Assembly: GCF_901709675.1 (NCBI RefSeq)
Contig: NC_051087.1
Coordinates: 11,905,384-11,969,383 of the forward strand
Origin: Syngnathus acus
Lineage: Eukaryota; Chordata; Actinopteri; Syngnathiformes; Syngnathidae
Direction of reading: 5' to 3'
Length of the DNA stretch: 64,000 nucleotides
Positions 14,490-25,900 of this stretch are shown piece by piece. The notes below the pieces were generated by a model. That model was given only the letters and a program-made list of their open reading frames with translations. It was not told the origin of the DNA and did not search any database. A program made the translations under genes and the position numbers. Positions within the stretch are counted from its first letter, which is position 1; every line of letters begins with the position of its first letter.

Positions 14490-16678
14490 CATCTACAATG
14501 TATATATATACTGTAAATATGATTTTAGGACTCTTTTATTATTATAACAACTTTTTATAACAAGGTACAATACTGTAAATATGTTTTCAGAAGTATTTTG
14601 TTATAACAACTTCTTTTATAACAAAGTACAACACTGTAAATGTGTTTTTAGAACTCTTATTATCACAACTTTTTTTTTTTTGGCTGGAAAAAATCCGCGA
14701 AGCAGTGAAGCCGCGATAAACGAACCATAATAAGTAATTTTGTAATAAGTATTTATTACTTGCCGAAATAAACAAATCAAATCAACTAACTGTCCCATGC
14801 TCCCATTTCATTTTTTTGTTTTGTTTTTTATTTTGTTTGTTTACCGTAAGTCACGGCATACATGCGCCCTATAATGCGTTGCGCCCACTACGGTAATTAT
14901 AAGAGCATTTTAAATATTACATACGATATTCAAACCTTATGAACATAAATAAATGTAAAATGTAAATGTAAAAAAAATCTTGTTTTTTGGGAACTGCTGC
15001 TATATTTTATGCACGTCCAAACGTGTTTTTATGTTTTATGGAGGGACTCACATGAAAGATGACACTGAAGATTGACTGGAAGATGATGATGTATTTGTGG
15101 CACGCTCCTTTTGGAATCTTCTTCTGCTCCTGTACATGCTCTTCCTTATAGTTGGCATATTCATAATACTGTTGTGCCATCCTGTGTGTGACAGCATGAC
15201 TCGTCAGGAATATTAGTTTTTTGTAACTGTTCATCGCAAAGGTAGCATTTCTCAAATCTTATACAACACTGTGATCAATATAAAAGCACAGTACTATAGT
15301 AAGCCTACTTTTATGCATGCATTAATACTTTATCTTAAATATAACACTGTCTATACTGCAGTACATAGTACAGTAGAATCTGATCGTTGATCTGATCATC
15401 ATGTGGCAGCAATTCAGATTATACATAGAAAATCTGAACTACCATGTACAGAATAGAAAAGTAAGAAATCTCTTTCGAGAAAAGTGTATATGAAACACTG
15501 TAGGCATTACAGTGTTGTCATCTGAGTTTCTTTGGTTCAGAAATTCTCAATCACATCACAACAATTATATTCACTTGCTATGAGCTATTTAAAAAAAAGT
15601 CCAGATTCGCCTGTAAGAAAAGTCTAATGAAAATGCATAGAAATATGCTTGATGTCCTTGTGTCCTCGAGTGACATAATGATGTGACAGTTGTGACAAGT
15701 AGTTTTGAGAAAGTAACCTGATTTTATGAGGTAATAATTTGCTGTACAGTGCATTTTTCCATCTTTTCTAAATAAATGTCATCCTTTATGATCCTTGGAC
15801 TCACCTTGTGATATAATTTCCTAGGGAGGCCCATAGTGGTACAATGGCCACGCCGATAGCAACGGCAGATGGAACCAAGGTGTAGTAACGCTCCCAGTAA
15901 TTGGTCGAGACAAAAAATGCATAGATTCCTGAGGCCAGAAACATCATCCACTTGGTTCCAAGAAATCTTAGATCAATCAAAACATGAGGATTACATGGTT
16001 TAGGATAACCAATGTTTAATTGAAGGAATCGTTGCATGTGCTTGTCTACCTGATGAGAATCGGGGTATACAGCAGGCCTACTATGGGCGTGACGTTGATT
16101 CCCCTCAGCATCTTCCGATCAATGTCTTCTAAACCCAGGTTGCTGTACTTTACTTCACGATAAGTCATATCGTAATGAAGGATAAGTTGCAGCTGCAGTA
16201 ACCCTGGAAAATGCACATCACAGAATACACAAGTGAGTTTGTGGTCTGTGTCCCGACTCATATCAAACTACGACTGGCGACTTCTGACCCATGTACACGC
16301 TGTACATAATCATGGCTCCAAAGCTGGCTGCCAGAACATTCTTGATGACTCCTAATCGCTTCCTTCTGTAATATTTTCTTTCTTCCTCCTCCTCATTGTA
16401 TTCCGCCTGTGGACCCAAAAACTCCTCCATCTTTGAGAAACAGTGGTTAAATGCGATAGATAGTCAGAAGAGAGTCATTTTATCTGCAATCAGGAAAGAG
16501 GTACTTAGGACTAAAGTCTGATTATCACAAGGTCCAAACACTGAAGGCTTTGTATAATACTGTGCGTTCGAAAGCTCACCTGGCCCTGCATGTTGTCTTC
16601 TCGCTGCATTTCATTAGCAGCGCCGTTGATAGGCGCGAAACCCTGATCAGCTTCTTTCAACTCTTCCACCATATCCAT
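9293..16678 (-). CDS. unc93b1: Unc93b1, endosomal Toll-like receptor trafficking chaperone
   Basis: Twelve-helix MFS-like ER protein that escorts nucleic-acid-sensing TLRs to endosomes. Coding exons, 5' to 3' on the minus strand: 16678-16580, 16430-16289, 16203-16050, 15966-15805, 15181-15052, 13243-13150, 12476-12352, 12081-11899, 11009-10736, 10654-10533, 10071-9949, 9550-9293. All junctions are GT-AG and in phase, giving 621 aa (human 597). Landmarks: the acidic NEEEEERKYY segment before TM1, the GINVTP and STNYWERYY helices, and a C-terminal acidic tail. Residues equivalent to human Lys333, His412 (the mouse 3d position) and the Ser547/Ser550 pair are all present. The first ATG falls exactly after a good acceptor (CCAG), so a further upstream exon exists. 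It is probably non-coding, but an N-terminal extension is possible (see 18961-19140). Confidence 0.96.
13300..13500. repeat. Degenerate interspersed repeat in unc93b1 intron
   Basis: Contains a CAGTATTTTCCGCACTATAA start and three tandem AATAAGGTGTG-type units (about 13355-13420), resembling a common fish MITE family whose consensus reads like CGGTAATTTCCGCACTATAAGG. A second relative may lie at 14843-14905. Family assignment is from memory. Confidence 0.4.
14426..14497. repeat. (TA)n microsatellite with inverted flanks
   Basis: A pure TA run of about 50 bp is bounded by TGTAGATGTAT on the left and ATACATACATCTACA on the right, so the whole tract is a near-perfect palindrome of about 70 bp. 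Confidence 0.9.
14510..14672. repeat. Minisatellite, unit 61-62 bp, about 2.7 copies
   Basis: Copies begin at 14510, 14572 and 14633 with ACTGTAAAT(A/G)TG and each carry TTATAACAACTT and AACAA(A/G)GTACAA blocks. The third copy is cut short. It lies in an unc93b1 intron between coding exons at 13243 and 15052. Confidence 0.85.
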
Positions 16679-18350
16679 CTGGTGACCAGAAGGAGTACAA
16701 CACCAAAGTAATGAACACTTCATGAGTTGTAATCATTTACTCATCAAATACATTTTTCAATTTAATTACAATGTATTCCATATTAATAGGTACCAAACAT
16801 TTTACTAACATTGGGGAACTACTTCTTAAATATGACCGATGAAAGATGGACAGGCCTGAGTCACATAAAATATTGTTGTACAGTACTATATTTTCTTTGG
16901 TTGCATGTTCGCCTTAATTTGAGTCACTGTTGACATGTTAACGATTATTTATTTGGTAAAACTTCAAAGGCAAATGGAGTTCAACAAACATCACCAAATT
17001 GTGAGTTTCCTCCCCGGTGACACTTTGCCAGGGCTCGACTGCAGTCACCATCATGTGCTTGTTTGAGCACACACAGTACAAAGTACATTTGTACTCAATG
17101 GTATCAGTGTAGGTGTGCGCGTGTGTGTGTGCGTGCATGTGTGCGTGTGTGTGTGTGCGTGTGTGTGTGGCGTGTTATTGTTTTAATTTATATATAATTA
17201 TATATAATTTATATATTTTTTTTTATTATTTGGTGTCATTAATAATTTATTTAAAAAAAATTTAAGGAACATTTAATTTTCACACATGCAATCACTCTGT
17301 CAACTTCTATTTGACAGGCTCTTAAACACAATTGGCCACTGTTGAATTTTTTTAACAAAGCATGCAGTTGGTGCCATGTATGTGCGGTGCACCCTTATTT
17401 TTCATTGGTTAACAGACAATCATTGAAACAGGAACCGAATTTTTACATTTGAACAGTTTCACGGGAATCATAATGTTACTCCCACTCAATGATTCTCGAG
17501 ACTCAATGCCATTGACTGAGTGATGAAATTATGCTCTTGCGTGTACACTGCTATATTCATGTGCACTGGAGAACCGCAAACTGTTTCACTACCACACAAT
17601 CATGAGTGTGCGCTTCGGTACCAACACATCACATAGTACCGTTTGAGTTTATGTACCATTCGGTTGGAACCAAAACAAGTACTGACTTTGTATGAGTCAT
17701 TGAATGTTTTCTTTATTAACGTGGGCTAGACCCATTGAGATGTAACATTTCATTTGCGAGACGGTCCCACACAAAAACACAACAGAGCAAGCATAACGGC
17801 ACACTAGTCAGAAGACAAAACAACAAAAAGAAACAAACAAAATAAAAGAAAACTACAGACAAGGAATCAAGTATAGTGTGATAATAAAATAATAAATAGA
17901 AACGCTGACAACAGGGTCGTAAATAATTAAACAAGATATTTTTATTCAAGGCATTCAAACTGTTCCCACAAAGATAAAGCTGAACAAGTGTCTAAAATAA
18001 GATAACAGTGAACAACTGTCTAAAATAAGTCATGGTAAGATGAAGACTTTGGATTCAGTGGAAAATACAGGATCTAGTTCTGATGAATATCAAACACTGT
18101 ATGTTTGTCTATTTTGTGCATGCAGTATCACATACGATATTGTTCCTCCTGTTCGTTCCTATTCATTTAACACATTATTCTTGCTTCTCTATGGCACTTC
18201 CCCATTTGTTAATTTCTTTGGTCAGTTGTTTTACTAAAAACAACTACGTATGTTAAAAGTATTCAAAATTGTAGACAGTCTTCTAGCTCATTTCCCTCAG
18301 GGGTATGTTAAGATGTAAATGTATATATATATACGTATATATATATATAT
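16679..18350. other. Probable unc93b1 intron 1, no coding exon seen
   Basis: This lies between the first recognised unc93b1 coding exon and a probable 5' exon at 18961-19140. It contains a GT/GC-rich microsatellite at about 17110-17169 and AT-rich stretches. Short ORFs here have low-complexity or random-looking translations. Confidence 0.5.
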
Positions 18351-18354
18351 ATAT

Positions 18355-18597
18355 ACACTACCGTTCAAAAGTTTGGGGTCACAAAATTGTTTGGGTGACC
18401 CCAAACTTTTGAACGGTAGTGTATATATTTATTTAGATAATTATTTATAGATTATATATATAATCTTCTGTGTAAAAAATCTTATAATATATATGTATAC
18501 TTATATTCATAGATTTTTTATAATCGTATACAAATATAAGATATAATTTATAATATTTAATTCATAATATTTTATTATAATAATATTTACACTACCG

Positions 18598-18598
<1 letters not shown>
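18355..18598 (-). mobile_element. Two-hairpin palindromic MITE, one hairpin lost
   Basis: A 68-bp perfect hairpin (arms 18355-18382 and 18395-18422, 12-nt loop) with the ACACTACCGTTCAAAAG end motif is followed by a 166-bp AT-rich spacer (18423-18588) and a 10-bp remnant of the second end (18589-18598). The spacer is almost identical to the reverse complement of 58753-58918. Flanks are (TA)n on both sides, then (GT)n at 18611-18639. Confidence 0.9.

Positions 18599-18610
<12 letters not shown>

Positions 18611-18639
<29 letters not shown>
18611..18639. repeat. (GT)n microsatellite
   Basis: Uninterrupted GT dinucleotide run directly after the TA run that borders the palindromic MITE. Confidence 0.95.
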
Positions 18640-18640
<1 letters not shown>

Positions 18641-18960
18641 AGTTGTTTTTTCTGGACTTTCACGCAATAAGCTTAATAACGACCCTGATCATTTGAAACG
18701 CGGAAAACAAGCAGGACAGCGGCCCATTAAGACCGAGTTTTACGCCACTGTAGACTACAAGAGAAATAACGAGAACCACTTATCTACGAAATATTTCATC
18801 CTCGTCAAGATTATTGGCAACGTTATCCTTATTTTAGCACAAATTGTACTTCGTTGTTAACCTGAAAGGGAAACTTTAAATACGCAAGTGGTTGACATTT
18901 AGTTTTCTTTAAAGCAGATAAAAAACAATTAAGCATCGCATTGACATCGTGTATTCTCAC

Positions 18961-19140
18961 CTTAGTTCGAGAGCGTATTTGACAGTGGCCGCTCCTTTCA
19001 ACTCTCGAATGGGTCAGACGCGGCAAGATCTTCCAGCGTCCACTTGTGGACAAGCCCCATGCAGCACAAACGCTTCTCACAACGTCGTGGATTGGCAAAG
19101 CTTCCGTTTTCCAGTGTGCGGACCACAGGTATATAATAAA
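18961..19140 (-). other. unc93b1: Probable 5' exon and promoter region of unc93b1
   Basis: On the minus strand, CTAAG|GTGAGAAT at 18961/18960 is a near-ideal splice donor, and the next good acceptor is the one directly before the unc93b1 ATG at 16678. A frame beginning with an ATG at 19098 stays open to this donor in phase 0, so it would join in frame to residue 1 of the recognised protein. Its 46 residues look unlike conserved Unc93b1 sequence. I therefore favour a mostly non-coding exon. Its 5' limit is a guess, placed near a TA-rich TATA-like stretch at 19130-19140. Confidence 0.45.
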
Positions 19141-20394
19141 AGGAGTTTCGAGAGGAACCGAAAGTCGTTTGTCTTCACTTCCTCCCCATCTGCTACTGTT
19201 TGTCTTAAAGGGACAAGCACAAATTTGCCGCCCCCGGCTCCCTCGATGGTTGTTGTAATAATAACAGCAATATCCGCCTCAGCTAGTGCATACTAACTTT
19301 GCTTTATTCATGTTAGGGGGAATAACATTGCAGTTCCGCCGATACGCAGTCGGACGGCTGACAGACAGAATAAAGGCATCACGCAAAATGAAACTGATTT
19401 TAAAAAAGAAAACACATGGTCCACTTATGACACAATCTACACAATAATGATAAATGGTATATATGGTATATAAATGGTCAAATTTATATTATCTGAGGAG
19501 GGCAATGACGTACATAACAGTGTCTTTAAACCGCATGTGTGTGTTCACAATTCATCGCACAGAATAATTATTTCTCATTGTAATCATATGGCCTTCAATT
19601 ATATTGATTTTTGCTATTGAGCAAGCCACAAACTCGAGGGCTCCACCGTAGTGTCTTTCAAGGGACCCAAGGTCGTTTAACAATGACCCGAGGGGGTGGC
19701 ATAAAAATGGTCATTATATTTAGTATCGCGTGTTTATGTAGAAGCTTGAGTTGGCCTTCCAGTGTAGCAGGCTGTCTTGAAGGTAGACAAAAATATAATG
19801 GAAGGTTTCAAAAGAGTTCCAAGAGGCAGGCGACGTTCCTTGTGGGGTTAACGCCAAAGAAATCCGTTGGTAAATTTCTCATGCTGATGCATAAAGGGTC
19901 ATGATTACTATTAGCAGTGGTTAAAGTTGACTATTGGTTTAATTGTAACTGTGAGTGGATCAACAAAAAGGTACAGTGTCCTGAACTGAAGACAGTAACA
20001 GTTGTTTATGACATACTGCATTTAAAAATCTATGTACATATGACTGAGTCAAAGTACAAAAAATAAAAAATATATGCATTCATACTCCAGTAACCCAATC
20101 TGAAGGACCAGGCCTGGTTGAATATATCAGTCCACATCAAGAGAGGTTGCTGAGACTGTTTCTGAAGTACTTTAAGTCATAATACAAGTGTACACAGTGC
20201 TCAGACCCTTTTATGTAACCCTCAAATGCAGCAAACGGTTTCTCCCACTGGACCCACATGAACTTAAATTCGGATGCATTCACTCACAAACACGTCTCAA
20301 ATAAAACTCTTGCTTTTAAGAGTTCACCCAAGCAAATGTTGTTGCCATGATATTTTGTGGAAGTCTTAGGCATCTAATCCCAGTCTCTGCGTCA
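19141..20394. other. Intergenic between unc93b1 and timm10
   Basis: No gene recognised. The timm10 3'UTR must begin immediately below 20395. An AATAAA on the minus strand lies at about 19303, which seems far for such a short gene, so the true signal is unclear. A 97-codon plus-strand ORF at 19611-19904 has no family resemblance. Confidence 0.5.
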
Positions 20395-22157
20395 CTATCC
20401 GCTGCCGACAGCTGCTTTCCTCATCATGTCCTCATCTTGGACTGAGAGCTCTGTTAGCTTGCGTCCTAGCCTCTCGTGGAGGTCCAGGTATTTGGCCACG
20501 CAGCGGTCCAGGCACACAGACTCGCCCTTTGTCAGCTCTGCCTCTTTGTAATGTGGCGGCACACACTTTCGGTGGCAGGCGTTGGTCATTCTGGAAATGC
20601 AATGTATTTGAGCCATTATTCATTTGAAGTAACGTTTCATTTTCCATGGCTAACTTTTTACTATTCTGTGACAAGTAATATTTTGGAGAGATAGGCAAAG
20701 TACACAAGCACCTCAAATCAACTTTACATTAGACAGTTGTCATTACAGTTAAGAATTGGTGTTTTCTTCGCTATATTTAATATCGTTAATCTTTTTCAAT
20801 TTGAATGGCAGTTAAAACATTAAGAAGTTACTTAAACATCCAAGTTAAAGGTTTAATGATGTGACAGTTTGGTGCGTTAGAGCGCCATTGTCTACTAAAT
20901 GTCTGAGTTAACCACAGACATTTTAGGAAAAGCCATGGATTTAATGGTGAAGGTTATGTTTCATGCACTTTCTGTTGGCCTCTTAAAAACATCAAACCAC
21001 AAAACAATTTTATTTAGACCAAATATGACACTACAACGGCTGTGGTTGGTGATGTCATATGTGCTCCATGTGTTGCACGGGAGATGCACTGGAGAACATC
21101 CTCAAGGTTTGAACTCTTTGGTCTTTCTTACTCAGAAAGAGGAGAAATAACATCTGAGAAGTTTCAGAAATTCATCTGCTGTGCAAGTCATATGTTCAGG
21201 GTCTGATATTCCTGTCGATATTTTCTGCGAGGTCCAAGATGTTATCTTGCACATGAAACATATTGGCCTAAGTGTTCATGTCTAAATCCATAGCATTTCC
21301 TAAAACGTCTGCAATTACCTCAAGGTGGAGCTTGTGCTGCAACAAGCAATTTAATTGGTGCTGGATCAGCGTGAGTCCCACCCATTGAGCTTGATGGGAC
21401 AAAATGACAGAAAAAATTAATTCATGACACAGAGGAACAAGAGCGGTACAATTAAATAAATTCTCAAATAAATAATTATTGAAATATAAACAAATATATT
21501 GACATAAATATTGAAATTAATTAATACATGCTATTTTAACTAGATTTATATATTTATTGTGTGTTCATTCATTTAATTTTGGTACTCTTGTACCTTCATA
21601 GCACTGTCGAGCAAATACAAATGAATACAACATTGAACATCTGTTGCAAAATACTCTATTTGTCAAACATCTGTTCTCATACATTCATATAAACATATTG
21701 CTCAATATCGTCGTCGAATTTCTGATTGGTTGATTCAAAAAAATCTTTAAAACTTCTGAAAAATCCTGATTGTGTAAATCCTGGTTCATTAAATTGGAGC
21801 CTATAAATATATAATTTAAGGTGATGTCAGTAATACCGAACAATCATTTTTCTTTATTGTGCTTGACGTAAACAAGTGAGGATCCCTGAGTGACAAGAAC
21901 CACACTAGTTTAAATGCGACATCTAGTACGTATTTCGAAGTAATTCCAAGCTCGCACACTGGTTTCGCTAGTAACTATAATTTATATTGTTTTCACCTCA
22001 ACGCTAAACGAGAGAACAGTATTTTGATGAATGAAACGATGGTGCCACTGCAGAAGCTAGCTGAGGTTAGCTTATTCCAACTTTACCGGTTGTACATATC
22101 AGCCATCATCTCCACCTCCAACTCCGCCGCCAGTTGCTGCGCCTTCATGGGGTCCAT
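20395..22157 (-). CDS. timm10: Tim10, small TIM chaperone of the mitochondrial intermembrane space
   Basis: Tim10 pairs with Tim9 in a hexamer that carries hydrophobic carrier and beta-barrel precursors across the intermembrane space. Two coding exons: 22157-22087 (71 bp, [14 protein letters not shown]... to the split Arg codon) and 20590-20395 (196 bp), joined in phase 2 to give 88 aa; human is 90 aa. The twin CX3C signature is intact: CHRKC followed by CLDRC, with the usual spacer carrying PPHYKEAEL. The donor is CG|GTAAAG and the acceptor TTCCAG. The 1.5-kb intron holds only AT-rich DNA. The start ATG is about 310 bp from the btbd18 poly(A) signal, so the promoter must be compact and lie in 22158-22460. 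Confidence 0.97.
20591..22086 (-). other. timm10: timm10 intron, nothing else seen
   Basis: AT-rich intron with no recognisable embedded gene. The 83-codon plus-strand ORF at 20899-21150 resembles no known family. Confidence 0.7.
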
Positions 22158-22465
22158 GACGTGTTACAGTGCAGGCCAGTCTTTCTGAGCGCAAACGGAC
22201 CGTCTTATTGACCTGCTCTCTCTGACAATGAGGTTGCCGGTGAGGTTTGAGTAACCTTCAAGTCCTGTGCATACACGTGCATTCTGTTTCCGTTACCGCT
22301 TCCGCTGTCAATAAAGGTAAATTCCTAGTCGTTGAAATAATAGCGCGCCCTCTGCTGCAATGTAGCGGTACTCTCAGTCTGGTGAGTATACTGTATTTAA
22401 AAAAAGGGAGGAAGAGAGGAACACAGGATAAAACGTAAATTAACATGTTGAAATCAATAACACAT

Positions 22466-22471
22466 TTTATT
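22466..22471 (-). terminator. btbd18: Poly(A) signal AATAAA, probably of btbd18
   Basis: AATAAA on the minus strand (TTTATT on plus), about 450 nt past the btbd18 stop at 22920 and just upstream of the timm10 promoter region. Confidence 0.6.
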
Positions 22472-22919
22472 GAAAGTGGGTTTTGTAAATACAGGCTTTT
22501 TTACATCCAATATTAATTTGATAAATGATTTATAAATCATATTAGTAGCCATCCACTTTTTAAACACAAAACGATTTAAACACAACATAAAAAAAGCAAC
22601 ATTTTAAATTCTTTAGCAGGTTATAGAAATAAAGTAAGCGAGGTTCTTTTGTTGGCAACTTACACAAAAAAAACAACTGGGGGAAAAAGCAACATTTTAC
22701 CTTCTTTAACAGATTAGGAAAATCTGCAAGTAAAATAAGTGCGATTCTTTTGTTGCCATCTTACGCAGACAATAACTGGTAAGGGAAACACAACAGGAAA
22801 AAAATTATTATACAAAGATGGTCACTCAATTAGACATCTGACCTTGGCACAAAATATAAGTAAAAGCCAGAGAGAAACAGAACATTAGGAATGACCACAA
22901 CACCAAAAAAGTACACACA

Positions 22920-25900
22920 TCAGTCTAACTCATCGCCCGTCACGTCGATTTCTTCCTCCTCTTCACTTGGTGTAGTATCAGTATCAGCATCAACAAGTAT
23001 GCACTCGTGCTGGCTGATTAAAAGTATCTTTTCTGGGGAAGAGAGTATATCGTCTACCTCAATGATATCTTCTTTATTGCATTCAGACAGACATGTACTG
23101 ATTTGGGGGTTCACGGTAGGCTCCAAGGATGCTTGATTTTGTGGACATGGATGTCTGTCACAAAGAGAGCAATCTGGGTTGTTTTCTTGAGGTGGCATCA
23201 CAACAGGCGTTAGTCCTGCAAATCAAAAGTGAACAAGTGGTGACTTTTTATTTATTTATATATATAAAATATATATATATTTTATAAGAGTGACATGTTG
23301 ACACATTATTCAAAATACACGTGATAAAAAAACAAATTTTATATATGTAAAGAATCTTATTCATGCACATTTAGCACTGGCACAACCAAGAAAAAAAGTT
23401 GGGTGCATCAGTATGCGTACAAAAAAGTTAATCGCAAACCCTGTTGACACATCCATTAAATATCGTGTCTCAAATCCTTGTATTCTGTTTTCATGCATGT
23501 TTCACACAGACTCCCAACAATAATTGGGACTTGTAGATTCAAATTTCTTTCTTGTAAGTTTTCATCATCATGTTGACTTCCACTAAAATGAAATGAACCA
23601 AATGAAATAAATGTGCAACATCAAGTACATGCACAGTCATACCTTGTATGGGGGTCTTCTGTGCTTGGTCCCTCTCAGAATGTTGAGTAAATGATTCTTT
23701 GGCCTCATCCAAAGAAGGATGCTCAGCAGTTAAGAAAGTGGTCCTCTTTCTAAAAGAGCTCTCGGAGTCTTGTTCTTGTAATCTGTCCTTCTCATCTGGT
23801 GATTGCTTGAGAATTTGACAGTGATTCACATCAACGGAAACATTGACATTTGCAGAAGTTTCTTCCTGAAGCGGAATTCTGACGATGTCTATATGATCAT
23901 CTCCATTGAAGGACTTTTTACCAACTTCTTGGCTAACTGATTTCTTTTTGAAGTTGTGCCGTTTTTTACCAACTTCTTGGCTAACTGATTTCTTTTTTAA
24001 GTTGTGCCGTTTGCTGAAAGCAATCTTCTGTTTGGACGCATTGTTGTCAGTTTTGGCAGCGCTCATTGTAACCACCTGCCCCTTTCCCCTTCCTTTCTTA
24101 TTTTTGGGGCCTTTTCTTTTCATTATATTACTCTTTTCCAGATCTATCTTGAACAATTCCTCTTCAATTTTCATCTCATTTTCACTCTTGGATATGACTG
24201 GAGCAGAAGTGTTTGGAGAAAAAAGAGCTTTCGTGTTTTTTGGTCGTCTGCCACGTTTCAGCTTGAAGAGACAGACTTGGTTGGATGCAATAGGAAATCT
24301 CAGGACCTTTGCGTTTGCATTGGTGTAGCTTTGTGTGCATGTGTCGCTTGGAGGCACTTGAGTTGTTTTCAGGAAGCCCCTGGTCTTGATGCGCGTTTGG
24401 CTTGTATTTGTCGATTTTGGAGGTTCCACGGTTATGGTTCTCTCTTTCACATGGTTGCTTGTGGTTGACAGTTGATTCTGTGTGACTGAAAGACCGGTTG
24501 GTGATTTTGGAGAGCCTTTGGCCATATTTCTGTCTTTTGCCAGGACATTGTTTTGTGACAAACTAACTGAGCAAACACTCAGTTGTTTTGTACTCAGATA
24601 TGCATTACAATTTGAACCAATGGCATCTGGAGGATAATCCACGCACACTTTCCTTTTTTTAGGAGGTGCAATACCATCGAAAGCAACACTTTTTTTACGT
24701 ATTAAAGTTGGCTTTATCTTCTTGGGGTAAGACTTTCTTTCAGCAGCAGTTGGACACGCCCCCACGGCGTTCCTAATGCAAGGTAGTGTTCTACAGCTTT
24801 GGCTTTGCTGTGGTTCAGACTCCAACTGCTTTAGAAATGGCTTTCGCCAGCAGTTTTGACGTGTCTTCAATAAAGGGTGCTGTTCATCTTCTCTATGAGC
24901 AATTGGAAAAACAAGTAATCCAGAATGTTCTATGAGCAAGGGTCCCACACAGCGAGGCAATTGATAATTGCTAGCGGTTAGGTTATCAGTTTCTGCTGAA
25001 GTGAACGGATCAATCGGAGAGAGGCATCTAGGGAGCCGCAAATCGTTCAAACAAGGTGACGAAAACGAAGACAAGGGATGCGGCTCCTGGACTGGTCGGT
25101 AATTTTGCTCCAATGATCTCACAGATGAGAGATCCAAATTAAACGGTTGCTCTGAGATTTCCATGCTACTCGGATTTTTACAGTTGAGCTGTTTCTGAGC
25201 TGTACACAAAAAAAAACGAAAAAAGAGCATTGTGTTAAGAAAAATCTTTGGATTGCTGCTAAGTGACTGCACCCAAATAATGGCATTTTGCTCTTGAAAT
25301 TCAAAACATTGCAATTACATTTTTCATCAATTCATGCCGTACACCAACCATTGCCAACAATTCCTACATGAAAAATTCAACATTGAAATTCTCACCAAAA
25401 AATACTTAAAATGTATGATTTAAAAAACAAATCTGTAATTTCTAAATTTTTTTGACCATTCCAACTTTAACTCTTCCCCTGATCCATACTGATGCCAAAA
25501 ATTCCCATGTACCAAAAATTTTAATTTTCAACATCACACTACCCACAAAATATTACAAATTGGGTTTTTTTTCATTTTCCTTCAGTAATCTCTACATTTT
25601 TAACCCATTTCAACTTTTCCAATTTAAAACTGTTCATCTTATCCAAATGTGAATTGATGACACCATAAATCTATTTGCGGCTATGACATGTAACAAACCA
25701 AACATTTGACAGCGGCTACAAAAATACACGTGTGAAGTAAAAAAAATAAAATAAAAAAGCATGCATGCACATACCTGCGTATGTTGGTATCTGGTCACTT
25801 CGTTCCACAACGTTCTGACATTCAGCTGAAGGGGTGGCTGAAAGTATCTTACTTTGCCCCGTGTCACCCTCTGGACTTCCCAAGTCAGTCAGAATGTTCA

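Larger units (their letters stand above)
14155..14728. mobile_element. MITE-like element with TACAGTAATCCCTCG end
   Basis: Starts with TACAGTAATCCCTCG at 14155 and ends near 14728 with GCGATAAACGAACC. The far end is the reverse complement of the inner end motif seen at 56490-56545. Inside are a (TA)n palindrome and a 61-62 bp minisatellite, listed separately. Related copies occur at 43622-43963 (ctnnd1 intron 1) and 56490-56545 (slc43a3 intron 1). Confidence 0.5.

Noticed and set aside
18949-19296. Plus-strand ORF of 115 codons
   Set aside because: Overlaps the probable unc93b1 5' exon on the other strand; no family resemblance, no splice support.
23906-24468. Overlapping plus-strand ORFs of 140 and 154 codons
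   Set aside because: They are antisense shadows of btbd18 exon 5; their Phe/Leu-rich translation comes from the complement of Lys/Ser codons.
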